This document shows, one piece after another, positions 10,442 through 20,756 of a stretch of 64,000 nucleotides of DNA. Each line of letters starts with the position of its first letter. Within the stretch, counting starts at the first letter, position 1. The position numbers and the translations under genes are program-made. Location of the stretch: assembly GCA_030272585.1 (NCBI GenBank), contig BSYQ01000009.1, positions 1-64,000 on the forward strand, in the 5' to 3' direction. The notes under the pieces were generated by a model, which saw only the letters and a program-made list of their open reading frames with translations, was not told the origin of the DNA and did not search any database. The DNA comes from Bryopsis sp. KO-2023 (Eukaryota; Chlorophyta; Ulvophyceae; Bryopsidales; Bryopsidaceae).

Positions 10442-13048
10442 TCACCAGGCACTGCGCCCACTCTCATAACGCTCCAGTCGCTCCTGCCTATCCTGCTCCC
10501 GCCTGTCCTGCTCCCGCCTGTCCTGCTCCTGCTCAGCCTGCAGAGTCGGCTCCCGTCGCTGCTGGTGGTCTGATACCTCCACATGCTCCTCCACATGTTC
10601 TCCCACACTTCTGACTCTGATAACGCAAGATGTATTTTGTGCATGTTTGGCAAACGGGATCAGCTCCTGATTATCAGTTTCCCTATATACCATATCTGGT
10701 CCGATCGCGATTCTGTGAAATTTCAATGCTTCCTTTAGCCTGTGCAGGATCCAAGAGTTTTCTACCGCAACGTTTTGCAGGAACTGGCATAAGTGCGTCA
10801 TCGACATGAAACTGATCGGAAACTGGAGCTGGTAGTCTGGTGTGAAACTGTAAAACGTCCCTGCATTCATCAACCGCCTCTGTTCTTCAAACCTATCCCT
10901 TTCAGTGGGTGTACTGATCCTGGTCAGCATCGGTGAATCCCGTCTCTGCAAATTTCCAAGGTCGTCCGGTTTACAACGCAATCCATCAAAATCACGGGGC
11001 CAAGGTGTTGCACCATAGGCTCGCAGGAGTTCCTCCCGGGTCTGGTTCTGCCTCATGTTCGGGGGTGGCCCCCTCCCACCGGGTCTGTGTAAGGATTCGG
11101 CAGAATCAAAGGAGATTCAGGCAGACCTGCAGGCTTGCAGACTGGCAGTGATTGGGCTGACAGGTTAGAGCTGCAGGTTGACTGCTATGATTCTGCAGAA
11201 GCAGGAATGGTTCAGGTCCTTCAGACCCGCAGACTAAAGGACTGGTAGTCAGCAAATTGGCAGACTGACGAAGTGGCAGAGTAGTCGGGCTGACAGGGTT
11301 GCTGACGGCAGACAAGTGCTGGCAGCGTTGCAGAACGTGGGCTGCAGAGCTGGCAGGCACAAGGTTCTAGAAGGTCTTAGATGGCAGACTCAGGACCGCA
11401 GTACCATCCAAGTGGTCTGAGGCTGCATGTCATGAAAGGGGACTGAAAGGAACTTGGTAGTTTGATGGTCTGCAACACTGATGCAGACTGATGTTATGGC
11501 TTAGGATCAGTTTGGATCAGGGTTGGAAGAAACGGTATAAGTTGTTGGGGTTTGGACATTCTTATAACCTTAGTTTGGAACCTGATCTCTCCTTGAACCT
11601 TGCTAGGTTCAAGTGTTTCTCCCATGGTCGTTCAATAGAACGGCAGTTTCAGACTGGCAGACCGGCAGGGTCGCAGTCTTCGATGGACTTGAGTGGAAAA
11701 AGCGATCTGCAGGGGCAGAGTCGTTACAGTCTGCTCTGGTTCTGCCTCATGTTCGGGGGTGGCCCCCTCCCACCGGGTCTGATCTGGTTCTGCATCATGT
11801 TCGGGGGTGGCCCCCTCCCAGTGGTCCTGAGGACCCTGCCCCTGCCCGGGCCCACACCCATGCCTCCACCAAACGCCCAGGCTGATCCTGATGGCAATCC
11901 ACTTCCAGATGGCAGACCACTTCCAGATGGCAATCCACTTCCAGATGGCAGACCACTTCCAGATGGCAGACCACTTCCAGATCGCCACTCACCTGGTCCA
12001 GCTCCGGTTCTGGGACGTTGCCGAGGTGGCTCCACCTCCCCATCCTCGTATTCTGAATCTGATTCTGGTCCAGGACCAGGTCCGAATTCACCAATGAACT
12101 GGACTTCCTCCTCCTGATCGTGTTCCATTTCACCCCACCTGTCCTGGGGTTCCACCTGCACACACACCATGTTGCGGGTCAGGAATCTATTTTGAGACTG
12201 ATACACTGTGGACTTTGTTACCGAAAGTTTGAAATAATATGCACTCTGGAAATACTGATGGTCATGTTGGTTTAATTCATTGGTATCATTGATTGGACAA
12301 ACCTTGATTTCTGGTCCAGCAGACCTCGACCATGCTGATGCAGTTCCAGGTGGGAGTGTTCCAGGTGGGAGTGTTCCAGGTGCTGAAACTGGTGCAGGTG
12401 CTGAAACTGGTTCAGGTGCTGGTAGGGCGAGGACGAAGTCACCGCTGATTTCAGTGTTCATCAGGACCATCATTCGAAGTTCATCTCGCAACTGATCAAG
12501 ACTCTGGTGCAGATCCATGGCTTTAAGCAGAACTGCACCACACAACACTCACAAGTTCAGAGCATGTGAGAAACATGATTGAAATGAAGAACACACACAT
12601 AGATTCCTGACCTGTTTTCACTTCTATTGCCAGATGCTGATCTGAGTACAGTAGGGTAATGTTTTCCTCCTGGAGTCCGGGTGGGCAGCTCTGCATTTTC
12701 CCCAACAAGTGGTCTATCAATCTGAAACTGAACGGGTCGTCTTCTCGGGCCTGATCCCAGTAGGGCTGTCCCAGAACCGAAGCAATATTCAGAAAGGTAC
12801 CCTGCAAGACCGTCGAAACCCCTCACGTCCGACCTTCGAACCGCAACAGCAACAACAACAGCAAAAGCAAAAGCAAAAGCAACACCGACCCCTACCTTTT
12901 CCAAACCGAAATACCGACGCAGAGTCCGAGCGGCGAAAAAGAGTCTGTCCCTCTGCAAAACCGTATCTGAAGCGAATGCCCTGGGTATTTCGCCCCCGAT
13001 CTGATTCAGGCTGCGGGCGTAGGCCAGGGAAGGAAGGGGGGCTACCAT
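10442..13048 (-). CDS. Second gene of the hAT element, spliced, function unknown
   Basis: A frame-consistent model has three exons: 13048-12896, 12801-12612 and 12532-10442. The introns are 94 and 78-79 nt, with GT donors (GTAGGG, GTCAGG) and AG acceptors (CTTGCAG, GGTGCAG); the first also has a T-rich tract before the acceptor. Exon 3 is split by a solo LTR (11088-11728). Removing the LTR and one 5-bp duplication keeps the frame, giving about 595 residues with no internal stop. The product has a Pro/Ala-rich part, an acidic stretch near EEEVQF, repeats of GSGLPS and of GGRGPPPNMRQNQ, then a non-repetitive C-terminal part ending in Glu/Gln/Arg-rich sequence. I recognise no known domain. Gypsy-1 is inserted about 20 bp upstream of the ATG, cutting it from its promoter. 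It is convergent with the transposase and may be an accessory transposition factor (inference). Confidence 0.6.
11088..11728. mobile_element. Solo LTR, family X, copy 1
   Basis: 641 bp beginning TGTAAGGATTC and ending GAGTCGTTACA, with TG...CA ends and short inverted termini, flanked by the 5-bp duplication GTCTG (11083-11087 and 11729-11733). No coding sequence. A second copy in the opposite orientation lies at 25651-26300. TG/CA ends plus a 5-bp duplication are typical of a solo LTR left by LTR-LTR recombination. It sits in exon 3 of the second hAT gene; excising it with one duplication (646 bp) restores the reading frame. Confidence 0.88.
11736..11830. repeat. Coding tandem repeat, about 48 bp
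   Basis: Two adjacent copies here and a third before the solo LTR at 11042-11087 share TGTTCGGGGGTGGCCCCCTC. On the minus strand they encode repeats of GGRGPPPNMxQNQ in the second hAT gene. The solo LTR landed between copies. Confidence 0.85.
11889..11990. repeat. Coding tandem repeat, 18-bp unit
   Basis: Five to six copies of an 18-bp unit alternating CAATCCACTTCCAGATGG and CAGACCACTTCCAGATGG. On the minus strand it encodes the GSGLPS repeats in exon 3 of the second hAT gene. Confidence 0.9.
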
Positions 13049-13067
13049 AGCGGAACTGAACGGGAAA

Positions 13068-13255
13068 TGATACGAACGTTTCGAATTGTAGTACAGTCGT
13101 GGTACGGGTATTCGGGTTCTAGGGTGATAAGTTCAGAGAGAACTTGTAAAAATTAATTATCTCTGCGTGTCGAGTTTCACCCCTGTTCACTCGTTTCTCA
13201 AACTCAAGTGTGCACACAACCTCCCAGTGAAAGCCTAGCTAAACAGGGCCTAACA
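13068..13255 (+). repeat. Gypsy-1 5' LTR
   Basis: 188 bp, TGATACGAACG to GGGCCTAACA, matching the 3' copy at 23011-23198 at every base I compared. No primer-binding site starting TGG follows: the next bases are AACTTCGAAAAGATCG. The primer may be an internal tRNA segment or an unfamiliar tRNA. Confidence 0.96.
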
Positions 13256-13707
13256 AACTTCGAAAAGATCGACAGGGAATTTAGCAGTCGAGTTGCAAAA
13301 GATCAGGTCAACTAGGTCGAAGAAGGTTTCCTCTCGTGTCTGGAACCTACTTCGTGTTGCTGCGCACCAACTTTACGCTGGACGACACAGAACGCACGTT
13401 GCTGCGCCTGATCATTCCCTCGAAGATCGCGCAGGATCTGTAGATCCTCGGACTCTACGACCACACAGCACGGCGTAGTAGACCTTCAGTTCGTCGCAGA
13501 GTTGTCGACGCTAAACGTGGTTAAACGGAAAGGCAGACGAAGCGGAACCGCTAAGCGGACGTCTTTAGACGGAAACGGAGCTCCGCCAAAAGTTACGCTG
13601 CCAGAAATTGCGCGACAAAGAGTGACAAATTAGTCACGTGGATCACCGGCAAAGTGATTCACCGAACTGACACGTGATCAGCCCGCCGACAAGTCAAGAC
13701 ATCCACC
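13256..13707 (+). other. Gypsy-1 5' leader
   Basis: About 450 bp between the 5' LTR and the gag ATG. No long frame and no obvious primer-binding site is seen; it presumably holds packaging signals. Confidence 0.6.
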
Positions 13708-16671
13708 ATGGGGGACGACGAGCAGTTATTCCTGGAGTATGGAATCGAGGACGACAATCAAGAGCGCGATGCCCCAGCTGGCGCGCCGCTATATCCGATT
13801 ATCGTCGCGGGAGACATACCTGCTGTCGGACTGCCCTACCAGGCAGAAATGGGCCAGCCGCTACAAGCGTATGGCATACCCGTACAACCGGATATGGTGG
13901 AAGAGGGAGGCGATGAGGAAGCCGACAATGGCCCGCAATTTGATGAAGAGATGGACGAAGAGCCAGGAGTATTCATCAATCAGCAAACGCAGCACCTGCG
14001 CCAAAGCCAAGTGAATGTACATAATCAAACTCTGCACGTTCACAATGACGGTTTGCAGGAGCGCGATCTCCAACAATCGCAAGAGCGATTGTATAGCCAA
14101 TTGTCGGACGAGGCTGCCCACAGAACAGCCCAGGTCGCCCAACATCTTGATAGTCGGGTAGAGGGAGCTTGTTCAAGCATGGCTTCCCAAGTACATGATG
14201 TGTTGGACTCTACTCTACAGTCCCGCCATCACCAGATTGAAGGACAGCTCCATGAAAGGTTGGATGAGCGGATTCAAGATCTGGATGCTGCAGCCAAGGG
14301 AAGGCTCAGCCAAGTGGAAGCTGGCTTGGCGAATATCCGTGATGTCGCCCAGAAAGAGGTGGACGAAGCCAAAGAGGCTCAGCGGATATTGGCGGAACAA
14401 GTGGCCGACACGGACGAAAAAAGGAAGAAACTTGAAGAGGATTATGACCGGCAATATAACGACGCCCTTTGGGGGTTGGATACAGTCCAACAAGAACTGC
14501 GAGAGACGCAGGCGGAAATGGGTGCGGGTCAAGATAAACAGTTCAAGGAACTCGTTCGTGTTAAGTATGATCTCAAAGAGACGCAAGAAAAAGCGGAAAG
14601 TTTTCAGATACAGCATCATGCGGAAGTAGCCTATTTGTTAAAGGAGGCAGCGGCTGCGAAAGAAGCGGCGGCTAGATTACAAGCGGAAATGGAGGAGTTG
14701 AAAAGAAGTCAAAGTCGGTCTTCAAGGAGAAGCAGATCGAGAAGCTCAACAAGGAGCAGAGAGCCGCGGGAAATGTTGCAGGAAATGCTACAAGACCCGG
14801 AAACAGCGCAAGAGCTAAAGAAGGTGTTTGAGGATGTAGCGGACACAAAGTTCACGTCGAACTTTGAGTTTTGGCGGAAGAAAGATGCTGCAGCAGTTGC
14901 CACACACATGGCATCCGCCGCCCAACAAACACCTCTTGTGGCTGCTATGGCGGGAGCGGGAACCAGAACGGTGGCACAACCACCAAGCTTGGCCGAAGTA
15001 CAAGTTCCATTCGGTCAACCGCCCCAAACCTCATCCGGCTTTGCCCCGGATTCAGTAGGTTTCCCGCCAATACCACCAGTATTCCCGCGGGCAAATAGAC
15101 CGATTAGCCGACCTGCATCACCCCCAGTCATTATTCCTGGAGTGGGGCGAGGCAGTGCAATCAGCGGACAGGGAAATGTACCTAGGCCGACTGTGAGGCC
15201 TAGCGCTGTGTTTGGACAAACGCCAAATACAAGACCACCAGCGGTATTACAGCCAGTACAACCGCCACAGCGTACGCAGGCTTCTCCCGTGGTACAAACT
15301 GTCCCGCTGACAACTCCAACAACCACGTCACCCGAGCCACCTAGAACATTACCCATGCCACCACCAGCTTCTCAGCCAGTGTTATCACATCCATCAATGA
15401 TTTCACCACCCGGCTATTATGCCATGGGAGCATCATACATTCGGCCTTCTATCTTAGGTCACTCCGTGAATGTATACGGAGCTCCATCATCCGGAAACCC
15501 CTATGTGGGATGGGGATCCTATCCGCGTATTCCTCAACGCGCAGGCGGAGGAGGCGGAGGAGGCGGAGGTGGAGATGATGATGGTTCCGGTGATGGAAGT
15601 GGCGGAGGCCCATCGGACAGAAGTGGCCGTGGGTCTGCACCTGGACCACATATTGGTGGAGGAAGAGAAGGACCATCTAGGAACCCAGGAGGCGGTCCTG
15701 GAGATGGTGGTGGTGGAGGTGGCGGAGGAGGCGGACCTCCTGGTCCCCCAAGTGGGGACCCCGATTTTATGGGCTATGCACGTCCAGAAAATCGTTTGCT
15801 TCACATTCCCAATGCGGTCAAATTCCCGATGCCGAAACCGTATACTGGCGCTGGAGATCGCTGGATTCGGGATTGGCAGGCAGAACTCACCAACTTCTGC
15901 AAAGTGTATGATTTGGATGAGTCTGTTTGGCTTAAAGTATTCCGCACAAATCTCTCTGGTTCAGCCGCCACATGGCGGAATATGCAAGAGATGCGGATTC
16001 GGGAAGGAGTTCGTCCGATGTTCCAGGACTGGATTCAACTTGTGGAGGAATTAGCCATTGCTTTTGAGCCCACAAGGATGTCCGATGTTTCGCGTAGGAA
16101 GCTGCGGAAACTTCAACAAACAGGGAATGTTCGTTCCTACATCAACGCATTTCGGGATCTCATACTCAGAATTCCGAATATGACGGAGGAGGAACAGTAC
16201 CTACAGTTTGTTGACGGATTGAAACCCCAGATCCGACATCAAGTTGTTACAATGGTGACAGAAGGAGTGGAAGCGGCGATAGTCACTGCCGAAAGAATCG
16301 ATTCGTTGGGTGGCCAATCTCAAAACAACCGCGGACGTGGTCGCGAACGAGGGCGATGGAACTGGAATTGGAAAAACAAGCCCAAAGCTGACCAGAACCA
16401 GCAGATGCAGGGTCAGCAACCGCAACCACCACCTCCACCCCAAGATCAAAATCAACAAATGGGAGGAGGCAACAGAGGTGGAGGCGGCCGTGGCCGCGGA
16501 AGAGGCGGAAGACGAGGTGGCGGACGAAATCGAGGTGGTGGCGGAAGGCAGCAACAAGGAGGAGCTAGAGGCGGAGGCGCATGTTACATCTGCGGCGAAG
16601 TGGGCCATGGTTTTGGGAAATGTCCCAAAGGTCCAACTTTTCAAAAGTGGCTAAAAGATCACGCCGCATAG
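13708..16671 (+). CDS. gag: Gypsy-1 Gag polyprotein
   Basis: 987 residues, long for a gypsy Gag. The first 330 residues are acidic and then strongly helical, likely coiled coil (about 120-330). A Ser/Arg stretch follows (about 340-360), then a Pro/Thr-rich linker (about 400-590) and Gly-rich runs (about 615-690). The retrotransposon Gag domain is at about 700-880, with WIRDWQAELTNF, SAATW and the YLQFVDGL segment. After a Gln/Pro/Gly/Arg-rich region there is one zinc knuckle, C-x2-C-x4-H-x4-C, at about 959-972 (CYICGEVGHGFGKC). It forms the particle and packages RNA. The ATG at 13708 is in a fair context (CCACCATGG). It ends in TAG and overlaps pol, which is in the -1 frame. Confidence 0.95.
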   Translation: MGDDEQLFLEYGIEDDNQERDAPAGAPLYPIIVAGDIPAVGLPYQAEMGQPLQAYGIPVQPDMVEEGGDEEADNGPQFDEEMDEEPGVFINQQTQHLRQSQVNVHNQTLHVHNDGLQERDLQQSQERLYSQLSDEAAHRTAQVAQHLDSRVEGACSSMASQVHDVLDSTLQSRHHQIEGQLHERLDERIQDLDAAAKGRLSQVEAGLANIRDVAQKEVDEAKEAQRILAEQVADTDEKRKKLEEDYDRQYNDALWGLDTVQQELRETQAEMGAGQDKQFKELVRVKYDLKETQEKAESFQIQHHAEVAYLLKEAAAAKEAAARLQAEMEELKRSQSRSSRRSRSRSSTRSREPREMLQEMLQDPETAQELKKVFEDVADTKFTSNFEFWRKKDAAAVATHMASAAQQTPLVAAMAGAGTRTVAQPPSLAEVQVPFGQPPQTSSGFAPDSVGFPPIPPVFPRANRPISRPASPPVIIPGVGRGSAISGQGNVPRPTVRPSAVFGQTPNTRPPAVLQPVQPPQRTQASPVVQTVPLTTPTTTSPEPPRTLPMPPPASQPVLSHPSMISPPGYYAMGASYIRPSILGHSVNVYGAPSSGNPYVGWGSYPRIPQRAGGGGGGGGGGDDDGSGDGSGGGPSDRSGRGSAPGPHIGGGREGPSRNPGGGPGDGGGGGGGGGGPPGPPSGDPDFMGYARPENRLLHIPNAVKFPMPKPYTGAGDRWIRDWQAELTNFCKVYDLDESVWLKVFRTNLSGSAATWRNMQEMRIREGVRPMFQDWIQLVEELAIAFEPTRMSDVSRRKLRKLQQTGNVRSYINAFRDLILRIPNMTEEEQYLQFVDGLKPQIRHQVVTMVTEGVEAAIVTAERIDSLGGQSQNNRGRGRERGRWNWNWKNKPKADQNQQMQGQQPQPPPPPQDQNQQMGGGNRGGGGRGRGRGGRRGGGRNRGGGGRQQQGGARGGGACYICGEVGHGFGKCPKGPTFQKWLKDHAA

Positions 16672-19600
16672 AGGGGACTTCACTCCATGCGGCCAGAAGG
16701 AAAAGAGCCAGACGCCGAAGATACAAGCATCGCAAACGTCAAAAGCTCCGGGAGTCACGAGAACGAGAACGGAAGGGGAAACAGAATAAGAAGCCAGAGA
16801 AAGAGTCAAGTAATCCCGCCCAGAGGGCTGAACATCCGCTAATGAGTACGAAACTTGGGGACAAAAAGCGGATGGACGATTCAAGTACGGTCGCCCAAAG
16901 CATTTCCGACAAAGATTTGCCGGAAAGTGTTGGTTCAGTACGTGAAGACTCTGGAAGTTCCTCCGAAGATAGCAACCTGGAATCTGTCCTACCTTGTGGA
17001 GAGAAACAGGCTTCGGAAGGAAGTGTTAAAAGTTCAAGCCGGACTAGTCCAAGAGTTCCGTTTGACGCCGGTGCAAGAGGGGTACCGGACCGTAGAAAAG
17101 GAACAGCGGAAGGAGAAGGGGATTACCTCCAAGACAGTTTTAATCCGTTAGTTCAAAATAAACACCTCAAGTTCATGGGATATGAGCTTAGAGGGCGGAT
17201 AGGGGGAGCGGCAATTTCCGCTTATGTAGACTGTGGAGCTACGGAAAATTACGTGGCACAAAAACTGGTGGACAAGTTTGGGTTAGAGTTCTCCTCGTGT
17301 AATAAGACAGTTTCGTTAGCGAATGGGGCTGTTTGCACTGTGGACAAACGATGTGGGAACATCAAGATGCAGCTGGGTGACTACAAAACCCAGTTTTCTG
17401 CAGATGTATTCCCTCATCTCACATATGACATTGTGTTAGGGTTACCGTGGCTCATCGCTAATAACCCGTCCATAGACTTTGCACAAGGAACCATCAACAT
17501 CCGTCAGGGAAATCGTTGGATTACAGTACCGGTTAAAGAGAAGCCGACTGATTATCTCCAACTGACGGAAGAAACTATTCCCATTCTGTCCCACAAGAAA
17601 GTATTCCGCCATATAGGCAAACAGGCCGACAAAGATAGCCTGGCCTATTTGGTGGTGGTTCGTGAATCTGACCCTATGGATAGCAACCATTTGATGCAAT
17701 ATCCATATGAGGGCCTCCAGGTTGATAGTCTAAAGACCTCGGCCGACAACCACGCACCAATACAGACGGATCTTCCACGGCTTTTGCATGACAAGATGCA
17801 TCCGGCAATCCGTTCTGTGGTGGAGGAATACAGCCATGTTTTTCCCAAAGATCTCCCACCTGGCATCCCTCCAGTCCGTAAGGGTCACGAATTCAAAGTT
17901 GACCTGGAGGATGAGAGTATGAGCCCAATCCATCGTCCGTTGTACAAACTTTCTCCAGCAGAATTGGATGAAGTTCGGACACAGGTGGACTACCTACTGG
18001 AACAACGGAAGATACGGCCGTCAGAGAGTCCCTGGGGTGCTCCCATACTCTTCGTTCCAAAGAAAGACGGCGGATTGCGGATGTGTGTTGATTATCGTTG
18101 GATCAACAAATACACAATCAAAAACCGCTATCCACTTCCACTTCCGGAGGAATTGATGGATCGGCTCGCTAAAGCAAAGATCTACACGAAGATCGACCTA
18201 CGTTCGGGGTACTGGCAATTTCCAGTTCGCCCGAAGGATACTGCAAAAACCGCCTTCCGAACAAGATATGGACATTTCGAGTTTCTCGTCTGTCCTTTCG
18301 GAATGTCCAACTGTCCAGCCCAGTTTCAGACAATGGTGCAGGATTTGTTGGGCGAGTTTTTGGACCACTTTGTGGTTGTTTTCATTGACGACATCTTGGT
18401 GTTTTCCAACTCAGTGGAGGAACATGTCGATCATTTGAAACAAGTATTCGAACGCCTTGCAAAGTATAAACTGTACGCCAAAGCAAGCAAGTGCGAAGTA
18501 GGGGTCAGCGAGACCGACTATTTGGGGTATCATCTGTCGGGAAAAGGCCTGCAGCCAATGAGTGACAAAGTGCGGGCTATACAAGAGTGGAAGGAGCTGA
18601 GCTCAGTGACGGATGTGCGAAGTTTTTTGGGCATGGTATCTTACTATCGTAAGTTTATACCAGAGTTTGCTCGAATTGCAGGACCCTTGCATGATCTCAT
18701 CAAAAAGAATCATGTGTGGACGTGGGGACCTCTGCAACGGGAAGCTTTCGGCAAACTCAAGGAAAAGATTACCCGCACACCGATCCTTCTCCTACCCGAT
18801 TCGCTGCTCAAGTACACCGTAATAACGGACGCATCAGGGACTGCATATGGAGCAGTTTTGTGTCAGGACCATGGAAAGGGGCTACAACCAATAGCTTACC
18901 TTTCAAGACGACTAAAACCAGCTGAGACACGATATTCCGCTTACGAGCGAGAGCTGGGGGCTATAGCATATGCGCTTAGCCAATGGCGACATTATCTCGA
19001 AGGAGCGCCTGGGGAGGTTACGGTTATGACGGACCATCAGCCGTTAACCTACTTCATGACCCAAGCAACAATGTCGCGGACCCAAGCCCGATGGTGGAGG
19101 TCAGGGTTTTTTTATTCCATAGGTCCAACAATCGTCTATGTTCCTGGCAAAGCCAACGTTTTGGCGGATGCGTTATCCCGAAGCCTTCCTGATGCTAAGG
19201 ATCAAATTCATGCTTTGTCGACCTGGGTGGTAGATGAAGCGGATGCATGGAAGACCGCTCTTGCAGAAGATCAAAAACTGCAAGCGGAAGTCAAGAAAAT
19301 CCAAGAGGGTAAACCCACGAAACTTTCGCTAGAGGATGGCTGGTTGTATTATCAAGCAACTCCCACCTCAGACAAAGTATTAGTGGTACCGAACGGATAC
19401 CGGGAAAAGGTGATGGGGGAATTCCATGATGTGCCGAGTGCCGGCCATGCAGGCGCGGCCCGCACCATGGATGTGCTAAAGCGATACTATTGGTGGAAAG
19501 GAGTTGGCAAGGATGTTCAAGCATATGTGCGGACATGTCCTGTCTGTCAGCGGACGAAAGCTGATACGACAAAGCAAAAAGGACTTTTGCAGCCACTCCC

Positions 19601-20756
19601 AATTCCGTCAGCAAAGTGGGAACAGATTACCACTGACCTCGTGACTGATTTACCAAAGTCACATTGGTTTACCGCCATTGCGGTATTTGTTGATCGGTTA
19701 ACCAAGTACGTTCGCTTTGCACCGTGCACCAAGGAAATAACCGCCCCAGAATATGCGAAGTTGTTTGTGGACAAAATCTACAAACACTATGGCCTTCCCA
19801 AAGTGATCATCTCAGATCGTGACCCCAGATTCACAAGTTCCTTCTGGAGGTCGATGTTTTCACTGTTGGGAACCCAACTCCGAATGAGCACCGCCTATCA
19901 TCCACAAACGGATGGGCAGTCTGAAGTAACAATTCGGGTGTTGGAGGATTTCTTGCGGCCTTTTGTGGAACGGTACCCAGATCGTTGGGTAGAGTTTTTG
20001 GCGACAGCAGAATTCGCTGCCAATAACTCCCGCAATGTATCCACAGGCTATGCCCCAGCGCATTTGTTGTATGGGCAGCATATGGGCCAGATTACTGTGC
20101 ATAGGAAGTTGACGGCAAAAGAGGAGTCCGAAATGGCAACCGAAATGGTCAAGAGGATGGACGAACAACTGCAGCAGGCAAAGCAGCAGTATGCAACCGC
20201 ACAAGAGCGGATGTGTGTCCAGGCCAACAAAAAGCGACGAGAAGTGACGTTTAAAACGGGGGATGAAGTATTGGTGAAGAGTGCCTTCATACCATTGCAC
20301 TCCCTACAAAAGATCCCACCTAAACTTCGTCGACGTTTTGTCGGACCATTCGTTGTGGACAAGGTCATATCCACAGTGGCCTACCGTCTCAAACTTCCAC
20401 CCCATTGGACTATACATGCCACCTTCCATGTTTCCAAGCTGAAGGCATACAACCGCTTGTCGGAAGATGATAAGCGGGAGGTGGAACTTCCCGAAGGGGA
20501 ATTGGTGGATGGCACCATCGAATACGAGGTGGAGCGTATTCTGCGGGACCGAGGAGCCTCCAACCGTAAGGAGTACTTGGTTTCGTGGAAGGGCTTTGAT
20601 TTGATGGAAGCCACCTGGGAGCCAGAAGCCCACCTGGCCAATGCCAGCGACCTTTTGGCTGAGTACTTGAAGAACCGCACGCGCTTGCCGACTAAAGAAG
20701 AAGTCCGATCAGAACGGGCAAAGAGACGGACAAGGCGGCGGGGGTTAGCTCTCTAG
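16581..20756 (+). CDS. pol: Gypsy-1 Pol polyprotein with chromodomain
   Basis: Frame -1 to gag with an overlap of about 90 nt. The first ATG of the frame is at 16581, but entry by -1 frameshifting is also possible; I see no canonical slippery heptamer in the overlap. Order: a basic segment; protease near residue 217 (YVDCGATENY, with DCG in place of the usual DSG or DTG); reverse transcriptase with FIDD near 601; RNase H near 750 (TDAS); integrase with the H/H-C/C finger at about 949-985 and D, D, E near 1018, 1079 and 1115; and a chromodomain at about 1313-1365 (EYEVERIL ... YLVSWKGF ... TWEPE). The chromodomain marks it as a chromovirus, a lineage that targets chromatin. The product copies and integrates the element. 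Confidence 0.95.
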   Translation: MLHLRRSGPWFWEMSQRSNFSKVAKRSRRIEGTSLHAARRKRARRRRYKHRKRQKLRESRERERKGKQNKKPEKESSNPAQRAEHPLMSTKLGDKKRMDDSSTVAQSISDKDLPESVGSVREDSGSSSEDSNLESVLPCGEKQASEGSVKSSSRTSPRVPFDAGARGVPDRRKGTAEGEGDYLQDSFNPLVQNKHLKFMGYELRGRIGGAAISAYVDCGATENYVAQKLVDKFGLEFSSCNKTVSLANGAVCTVDKRCGNIKMQLGDYKTQFSADVFPHLTYDIVLGLPWLIANNPSIDFAQGTINIRQGNRWITVPVKEKPTDYLQLTEETIPILSHKKVFRHIGKQADKDSLAYLVVVRESDPMDSNHLMQYPYEGLQVDSLKTSADNHAPIQTDLPRLLHDKMHPAIRSVVEEYSHVFPKDLPPGIPPVRKGHEFKVDLEDESMSPIHRPLYKLSPAELDEVRTQVDYLLEQRKIRPSESPWGAPILFVPKKDGGLRMCVDYRWINKYTIKNRYPLPLPEELMDRLAKAKIYTKIDLRSGYWQFPVRPKDTAKTAFRTRYGHFEFLVCPFGMSNCPAQFQTMVQDLLGEFLDHFVVVFIDDILVFSNSVEEHVDHLKQVFERLAKYKLYAKASKCEVGVSETDYLGYHLSGKGLQPMSDKVRAIQEWKELSSVTDVRSFLGMVSYYRKFIPEFARIAGPLHDLIKKNHVWTWGPLQREAFGKLKEKITRTPILLLPDSLLKYTVITDASGTAYGAVLCQDHGKGLQPIAYLSRRLKPAETRYSAYERELGAIAYALSQWRHYLEGAPGEVTVMTDHQPLTYFMTQATMSRTQARWWRSGFFYSIGPTIVYVPGKANVLADALSRSLPDAKDQIHALSTWVVDEADAWKTALAEDQKLQAEVKKIQEGKPTKLSLEDGWLYYQATPTSDKVLVVPNGYREKVMGEFHDVPSAGHAGAARTMDVLKRYYWWKGVGKDVQAYVRTCPVCQRTKADTTKQKGLLQPLPIPSAKWEQITTDLVTDLPKSHWFTAIAVFVDRLTKYVRFAPCTKEITAPEYAKLFVDKIYKHYGLPKVIISDRDPRFTSSFWRSMFSLLGTQLRMSTAYHPQTDGQSEVTIRVLEDFLRPFVERYPDRWVEFLATAEFAANNSRNVSTGYAPAHLLYGQHMGQITVHRKLTAKEESEMATEMVKRMDEQLQQAKQQYATAQERMCVQANKKRREVTFKTGDEVLVKSAFIPLHSLQKIPPKLRRRFVGPFVVDKVISTVAYRLKLPPHWTIHATFHVSKLKAYNRLSEDDKREVELPEGELVDGTIEYEVERILRDRGASNRKEYLVSWKGFDLMEATWEPEAHLANASDLLAEYLKNRTRLPTKEEVRSERAKRRTRRRGLAL

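Noticed and set aside
11613..11885. Open frames across the solo LTR boundary
   Set aside because: They exist only because the LTR is joined to the GC-rich coding repeats; removing the LTR shows the real frame on the other strand.
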